Shown: in pieces, positions 63,647-64,000 of the stretch | Position numbering within the stretch: the stretch's first letter is position 1 | Layout: each line of letters begins with the position of its first letter | Origin: Buddleja alternifolia | Taxonomy: Eukaryota > Streptophyta > Magnoliopsida > Lamiales > Scrophulariaceae | DNA length: 64,000 nt | Assembly (NCBI GenBank): GCA_019426215.1 | Contig: CM033394.1 | Coordinates: 38,128,423-38,192,422, forward strand | Direction: 5' to 3' | Translations under genes and position numbers: made by a program | Notes under the pieces: model-generated | Database searches by the model: none | What the model was told of the DNA's origin: nothing | Seen by the model: only the letters and a program-made list of their open reading frames with translations

Positions 63647-63845
63647 CAACCTTAGCGTGGCCTCCGTTTCCGTACTCCACCACGCACTCAACCTCCTCGC
63701 CGTCGAGATTGCGGAAGCCGTCGGATTTGACCGATTGATAAACGAACAGATTTTCAGTTCCATCCTCAAGTGCTATAAACCCAAACCCCTTTTCATCGTC
63801 AAACCATTTAACAGATTTTTGGCTCAACTTTTTTTGTTTTGCTAT
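63647..63845 (-). pseudogene. cold-shock-domain exon, partial
   Basis: It encodes KSVKWFDDEKGFGFIALEDG, then a TENLFVYQS block, GFRNLDGEEVECVVEYGN and HAKV: a nearly whole cold-shock domain as in plant GRP2/CSP RNA-binding proteins. RNP1 (KGFGFI) is intact; RNP2 has Tyr where His is usual (LFVYQS for LFVHQS). The domain ends at a donor-like G/GTAAGG at 63647. No Met start fits directly before the domain, and no Gly-rich or zinc-knuckle tail is seen to the left. It is a captured fragment or a first exon whose remainder is gone. Confidence 0.65.
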
Positions 63846-63895
63846 GTGTGTTACTGATTGAGATCCATGGGGAGAGTGATGAGGGTAGAGAGATA

Positions 63896-63966
63896 AGGTA
63901 AATGGCGGAGACAACAATGAGAGAGGGGATAATCTGAGGTAAATGGCAGAGACAATAATGAGAGAG
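63896..63966. repeat. 30 bp tandem-like repeat near the window end
   Basis: AGGTAAATGGCGGAGACAAC... at 63896-63925 recurs at 63937-63966 with two changes. It lies upstream of the cold-shock exon. The last bases are GGT/GTG rich. Confidence 0.8.
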
Positions 63967-64000
63967 TAGGGTAAACCACCGGCGGGGTTGTGGTGGTGGG

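Overview
The window is nuclear DNA of a flowering plant, most likely a eudicot. It is AT-rich, its genes have short GT-AG introns, and it is filled with plant-type transposable elements. The only host gene that reads through intact is a three-exon class III peroxidase at 36194-38106, close to the lignin-forming anionic peroxidases of asterids. I cannot name the species. I saw no rRNA or tRNA gene, CRISPR array or prokaryotic feature.

Layout. 1-3775: one end of a minus-strand LTR element with a 2.6 kb LTR, an initiator-Met primer site and a coiled-coil ORF. 5174-5770: a hAT-like element nested in another. 5814-18316: a minus-strand Ty3/gypsy element of the Tat lineage (E1) with an antisense gene at its 3' end. 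Its 5' part was replaced by the right half of a CACTA transposon (14686-18188). 18317-25432: no intact gene; it holds a G-box hairpin, a Copia-like LTR, a Mutator-type MITE inside a CACTA-like remnant, and a receptor-kinase pseudogene split by a hAT insertion. 25442-32871: a full-length 7.43 kb Mutator-like element (MULE) with a 9 bp target duplication, a MuDR-type transposase and a convergent plant-mobile-domain (PMD) gene. 33116-34863: a hAT-like element and a Mutator-type MITE. 35335-35625: a LINE RNase H remnant. 36194-38106: the peroxidase. 38450-51467: Tat element E2 with both LTRs. From 51471 to beyond 62765: Tat element E3, whose left LTR starts at the right edge of E2. 63647-63845: a partial cold-shock-domain gene.

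Common theme. All three Tat elements carry, between integrase and the 3' LTR and on the opposite strand, an extra gene that converges on the end of pol. Each has an N-terminal folded domain (Transposase_28 type in E1, PMD in E2 and E3) followed by a C-terminal coiled coil. The MULE independently carries a PMD gene, also convergent with its transposase. PMD proteins in Arabidopsis (MAIN, MAIL1) act in transposon silencing, so this recurrence is the best candidate here for an under-described system. E1 integrase also contains two apparent small introns, one of which looks as if it was created by a tandem duplication.

All transposon genes carry stops or frameshifts, so none of these copies looks autonomous. 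Target duplications, TIRs and splice sites were read by eye; family names rest on recognised motifs, not on searches.
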